A stretch of DNA of 64,000 nucleotides, from contig NZ_FLSP01000037.1 in assembly GCF_900091315.1 (NCBI RefSeq), positions 1-64,000 of the forward strand, given 5' to 3'. This document shows positions 60,730 to 64,000 of the stretch, one piece after another; position 1 is the stretch's first letter; every line of letters starts with the position of its first letter. The notes beneath the pieces were generated by a model. The model did not search any database. It saw nothing but the letters and a program-made list of their open reading frames with translations, and was not told the DNA's origin. This DNA is from Streptomyces sp. DI166 (GTDB taxonomy: Bacteria > Actinomycetota > Actinomycetes > Streptomycetales > Streptomycetaceae). The position numbers were made by a program, and so were the translations under genes.

Positions 60730-62483
60730 CAGTACTTACGCTCCATCGGCTGGTAGCGGGTCTGGACGACCGGCTTGTAGTCGAGACGCACGGACTCCGT
60801 GCCGTCGTCGCCCACCTCGCGGTACGCCATGGTGTGGCGCATGAAGTTGACGTCGTCGCGGTTCGGGTAGTCCTCGCGGTAGTGACCGCCGCGGGACTCC
60901 TTGCGGGCGAGCGCGGAGACCGCCATGACCTCGGCGAGGTCCAGCAGGTTGCCGAGCTCGATCGCCTCCAGCAGGTCGGTGTTGAACCGCTTGCCCTTGT
61001 CCTGGATCGAGACGTTCTTGTAGCGCTCGCGCAGCTCGGCGATCTTCTCGACCGCCGTCTTGATCGTCTGCTCCGTGCGGAACACCATGACGTTGGCGTC
61101 CATGGTCTCCTGCAGCTCCTTGCGGAGCGTGGCCACCCGCTCGGTGCCGGTGGACGTGCGCAGCCGCTCCACCTGGTCGATCACGAACTGCGCCGGGTTC
61201 TCCGGCAGGTCGACGTAGTCGGCCTTCTGGGAGTACTCGGCGGCGGCGATGCCCGCGCGGCGGCCGAAGACGTTGATGTCCAGCAGCGAGTTGGTGCCCA
61301 GACGGTTGGCGCCGTGCACCGACACACAGGCGACCTCACCGGCGGCGTACAGGCCGGGGACGACGGTGGTGTTGTCCGCCAGCACCTCGCCCTCGACGTT
61401 CGTCGGGATGCCGCCCATCGCGTAGTGCGCGGTCGGCTGGATCGGGATCGGGTCCGTGTAGGGCTCGATGCCGAGGTAGGTCCGCGCGAACTCGGTGATG
61501 TCCGGGAGCTTGGCGTCCAGCTGCTCCGGCGGCAGGTGGGTGAGGTCCAGGTAGACGTGGTCGCCCTCGGGACCGCAGCCGCGGCCCTCGCGGATCTCCG
61601 TGTAGATGGAGCGCGAGACGACGTCACGCGAGGCGAGGTCCTTCATGACGGGCGCGTACTTCTCCATGAAGCGCTCGCCGTCCTTGTTGCGCAGGATGCC
61701 GCCCTCACCGCGGGCGCCCTCGGTGAGCAGGATGCCCATGCGCCAGATGCCGGTCGGGTGGAACTGGAAGAACTCCATGTCCTCCAGCGGCAGACCGCGC
61801 CGGTAGACGGCGGCCTGGCCGTCACCGGTGAGGGTGTGCGCGTTGGAGGTCACCTTGAAGAACTTGCCGCAGCCGCCGGAGGCGTAGATGACGGCCTTCG
61901 CCTGGAAGACGTGGATCTCACCGGTGGCCAGCTCGTAGGCGACCACACCGGCGGACTTCTTGACCCCGTCCTCCTCGGTGATCAGCTGGTCCAGGACGTA
62001 GAACTCGTTGAAGAACTCCACGCCCTCCTTGACGCAGTTCTGGTACAGCGTCTGGAGGATCATGTGGCCGGTGCGGTCCGCGGCGTAGCAGGACCGGCGC
62101 ACCGGGGCCTCGCCGTGGTTGCGGGAGTGGCCGCCGAAGCGGCGCTGGTCGATGGTGCCGTCCGGGGTGCGGTTGAACGGCAGGCCCATCTTCTCCAGGT
62201 CGAGGACGGAGTCGATGGCCTCCTTCGCCAGGATCTCGGCGGCGTCCTGGTCGACCAGGTAGTCACCGCCCTTGACCGTGTCGAAGGTGTGCCACTCCCA
62301 GTTGTCCTCCTCCACGTTGGCCAGCGCGGCGGCCATGCCGCCCTGCGCGGCGCCCGTGTGGGAGCGGGTGGGGTAGAGCTTGGTCAGCACGGCGGTGCGG
62401 CTGCGCTTGGTCGACTCGATGGCGGCGCGCATACCGGCGCCGCCGGCGCCGACGATGACGGTGTCGTACTTGTGGATCTTCAT
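60729..62483 (-). CDS. sdhA: Succinate dehydrogenase flavoprotein subunit
   Basis: 584 residues. FAD site TVIVGAGGAGMRAAIE. The covalent-FAD His region is PTRSHTGAAQGGMAAAL. Substrate and catalytic region includes GGHSRNHGEAPVRRSCYAADRTGH, with FHPTGIWRMGILLTEGARGEGG and HGANRLGTNSLLD. Oxidises succinate to fumarate in the TCA cycle and respiratory chain. Third gene of sdhCDAB. Confidence 0.97.
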   Translation of the reverse strand: MKIHKYDTVIVGAGGAGMRAAIESTKRSRTAVLTKLYPTRSHTGAAQGGMAAALANVEEDNWEWHTFDTVKGGDYLVDQDAAEILAKEAIDSVLDLEKMGLPFNRTPDGTIDQRRFGGHSRNHGEAPVRRSCYAADRTGHMILQTLYQNCVKEGVEFFNEFYVLDQLITEEDGVKKSAGVVAYELATGEIHVFQAKAVIYASGGCGKFFKVTSNAHTLTGDGQAAVYRRGLPLEDMEFFQFHPTGIWRMGILLTEGARGEGGILRNKDGERFMEKYAPVMKDLASRDVVSRSIYTEIREGRGCGPEGDHVYLDLTHLPPEQLDAKLPDITEFARTYLGIEPYTDPIPIQPTAHYAMGGIPTNVEGEVLADNTTVVPGLYAAGEVACVSVHGANRLGTNSLLDINVFGRRAGIAAAEYSQKADYVDLPENPAQFVIDQVERLRTSTGTERVATLRKELQETMDANVMVFRTEQTIKTAVEKIAELRERYKNVSIQDKGKRFNTDLLEAIELGNLLDLAEVMAVSALARKESRGGHYREDYPNRDDVNFMRHTMAYREVGDDGTESVRLDYKPVVQTRYQPMERKY

Positions 62484-62502
62484 GATTCTCGCAGCCCCGT
62501 GC

Positions 62503-62985
62503 CTAGCGGATGTTCGGGTCGAAGGTGAAGATCACCAGCGTGCCCAGCAGGATGGTGAACACCGTGGCGGTGTAGAGCAGGCCCTTGAGCCACAGCCGGG
62601 TGTTCGCGCGCTCCGCGTAGTCGTTGATGACCGTGCGCAGGCCGTTGGCGCCGTGCAGCGTCGCCAGCCACAGCATCAGCAGGTCCCAGACCTGCCAGAA
62701 CGGGGAGGCCCAGCGGCCCGCGACGAACGCGAAGCCGATCTTGGAGACACCGCCGTCGAGGACGAGCTGGATCAGCAGGTGGCCGACCACCAGGACGACC
62801 AGGACGACACCGGACAGGCGCATGAACAGCCAGGCGGCCATCTCGAAGTTGCCCCGGGTGGACTTCGGGGTCTTCTTGGTGCGCTTGCGCGGGGCCTCGA
62901 TGTAGGGGGCCGGGTTGTCGACGTTGTAGACGGAGCCGCCCTCGACGGGGCCGATTCCGGACGCGGTCTTCTCAGTCGTGGACAT
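62503..62985 (-). CDS. sdhD: Succinate dehydrogenase membrane anchor subunit
   Basis: 160 residues. A hydrophilic N-terminus (IEAPRKRTKKTPKSTRGNFE) precedes three helices (WLFMRLSGVVLVVLVVGHLLIQ with a probable haem-ligand His, DLLMLWLATLHGANGLRTVI, LLYTATVFTILLGTLVIF). Anchors SdhAB and forms the quinone site with SdhC. Confidence 0.93.
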   Translation of the reverse strand: MSTTEKTASGIGPVEGGSVYNVDNPAPYIEAPRKRTKKTPKSTRGNFEMAAWLFMRLSGVVLVVLVVGHLLIQLVLDGGVSKIGFAFVAGRWASPFWQVWDLLMLWLATLHGANGLRTVINDYAERANTRLWLKGLLYTATVFTILLGTLVIFTFDPNIR

Positions 62986-62990
62986 GGGCG

Positions 62991-63371
62991 TCAGCTCCCG
63001 AAGAGTTCACGAGCGGCGTGGCCGAGGAGGGGGTAGATCGCCCCCAGCATCAGCACCAGCCACAGACCGACGGCGGCCCAGAGCATCTGCTTCTGGTAGC
63101 GCGGGCCCTTGGACCAGAAGTCGACGGCGATGATGCGCAGACCGTTGAGCGCGTGGAAGAGGACGGCGGCGGTCAGGCCGTACTCCATGAGCGCGATGAT
63201 CGGCGTCTTGTACGTCGCGACGACCTCGTCGTAGGCCTCGGGGGAGACACGTACGAGAGCGGTGTCCAGCACGTGAACGAACAGGAAGAAGAAGATGAGG
63301 ACACCGGTGACTCGATGAGCCACCCAGGACCACATTCCTTCCCGGCCGCGGTACAGCGTTCCAGCCGGCAC
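62991..63371 (-). CDS. sdhC: Succinate dehydrogenase cytochrome b556 subunit
   Basis: 126 residues from GTG 63371, with GGAGGG upstream. SdhC signature: GMWSWVAHRVTGVLIFFFLFVHVLDTAL, with FHALNGLRIIAVDFW, three helices and conserved His residues for haem and quinone. First gene of the sdhCDAB operon; the sdhD start is 5 bp after its stop. Confidence 0.95.
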   Translation of the reverse strand: MPAGTLYRGREGMWSWVAHRVTGVLIFFFLFVHVLDTALVRVSPEAYDEVVATYKTPIIALMEYGLTAAVLFHALNGLRIIAVDFWSKGPRYQKQMLWAAVGLWLVLMLGAIYPLLGHAARELFGS

Positions 63372-63569
63372 GGAAGTCCCTCCGGGAGCGGGGATTGGGG
63401 CCGCGCCGGCTTGTGTGGTCGGTCGGGCCCGGCCGGGTACGGTCCACCGGCCCCCAGCATCGTAGCGACGGTTGCCTGTACGGCTTACGCCGGGCCTACC
63501 TGTGTGATCAAACTGGCACGCGGATGGGTGATCCGGCCGCGTCCGTCACTCCGTGGGGAGGTCCGGCCG

Positions 63570-64000
63570 CTACTCCGTGAGGAGGTCCAGCAGGCGGCCC
63601 TGCGCGAGACGGCGCAGTTCCTCCCACGCCACGACCCGCTCCTCCTCGGGATCGTTCGCCAATCGTGACCGGATCGCCGCCAGGACATGGTCGACGGCCT
63701 CGTTCGGCGGCAGGTCGTCCAGGCACACGACGAACGCGTGGCCGAATTTCGCCTCGTACGCCGCGTGTGCCGCGCCCAGGGCCAGATGGGCCACCGAGTA
63801 GGCGTCCTCGGGCAGCGGCGGCAGGCTCTCCGCGGCCAGCGCCTCGCCGAGGTCGGCCGGGGTCAGGTCGTACGCCGCCTCGTCGGAGGCCGCCAGCAGC
63901 GCGTCCGGCGTCGGATAGGGCCGGTGGGCGGCGACCCGGTGGGCCCAGCGCGGGCTGTGCAGGCAGGTCAGGAGGGTGCGCCGGAGGTCCTCGGCGGGTG
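63570..64000 (-). CDS. OHCU decarboxylase, C-terminal part (gene continues beyond window)
   Basis: At least 142 residues visible, reaching stop 63570; the start is off the right edge. Typical 2-oxo-4-hydroxy-4-carboxy-5-ureidoimidazoline decarboxylase (UraD/PucL-domain) features: HSPRWAHRVAAHRPYPTPDALLAASDE, then LALGAAHAAYEAKFGHAFVV, then IRSRLANDPEEERVVAWEEL. It produces (S)-allantoin in uric acid breakdown. The neighbouring urate genes are presumably further right. Confidence 0.85.
   Translation of the reverse strand, partial: PAEDLRRTLLTCLHSPRWAHRVAAHRPYPTPDALLAASDEAAYDLTPADLGEALAAESLPPLPEDAYSVAHLALGAAHAAYEAKFGHAFVVCLDDLPPNEAVDHVLAAIRSRLANDPEEERVVAWEELRRLAQGRLLDLLTE

Overview
The window is a high-GC actinobacterial chromosome segment, almost certainly Streptomyces. 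GC-rich third positions, GTG starts, ATGA/GTGA/TGATG overlaps, a rare TTA codon and common Streptomyces intergenic elements all point that way. So does the gene order sucCD - perM - purN - purH - folD - mdh - glyA - trpS - sdh. Nearly all of it is core chromosome. The one clearly scarred spot is 57.1-59.2 kb, which holds a frameshifted TnpB and several truncated genes. I saw no tRNA, rRNA, CRISPR array, prophage or origin.

Layout. 0-6.7 kb: an uncharacterised MoxR ATPase / DUF5682 / VWA operon, divergent from a SWIM zinc-finger gene and a DUF5691 gene. Both directions start at sites matching the DNA-damage (PafBC, RecA-independent) promoter consensus. Seven reiterated Shine-Dalgarno/start-codon cassettes precede the DUF5691 gene. 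6.7-22.5 kb: succinyl-CoA synthetase, an XRE/sigma-like/TM fusion, PerM, purine genes, FolD, two membrane-anchored XRE proteins (one with a TTA codon) and malate dehydrogenase. 23.5-30.6 kb: a choline-to-betaine operon with aldehyde dehydrogenase, a choline-oxidase-type GMC flavoprotein, and a betaine/choline ABC importer with two permease domains fused in one chain. 30.6-37.8 kb: a MocR regulator divergent from an AhpD-like/PEP-mutase-like pair, a YgiB/YgiC-like pair, ornithine aminotransferase, and glyA behind a ZTP riboswitch. 37.8-42.8 kb: a four-gene ECF sigma operon with twin membrane-anchored secreted proteins, then trpS and a 2'-5' RNA ligase-like gene.

42.8-48.3 kb carries a compact homologue set for the mycobacterial decaprenylphosphoryl-arabinose pathway: DprE2, DprE1, a PAP2 phosphatase, a UbiA-type DPPR synthase that appears frameshifted, and a GtrA flippase. 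A BrkB-like membrane protein follows. 48.2-57.1 kb: a D,D-carboxypeptidase, a small membrane protein, a metallophosphoesterase, a two-component system divergent from an MMPL transporter, and a TetR regulator. 57.1-59.2 kb: the damaged zone, with two orphan palindromic operators. 59.2-64 kb: a Uma2 protein, the sdhCDAB operon, and the start-truncated OHCU decarboxylase of purine catabolism.

The strongest candidates for something undescribed are the damage-linked MoxR/VWA/SWIM/DUF5691 module with its reiterated start cassettes, and the arabinose-lipid gene set in an organism not expected to make arabinogalactan. All functional assignments rest on motif reading and family knowledge; no searches were run.
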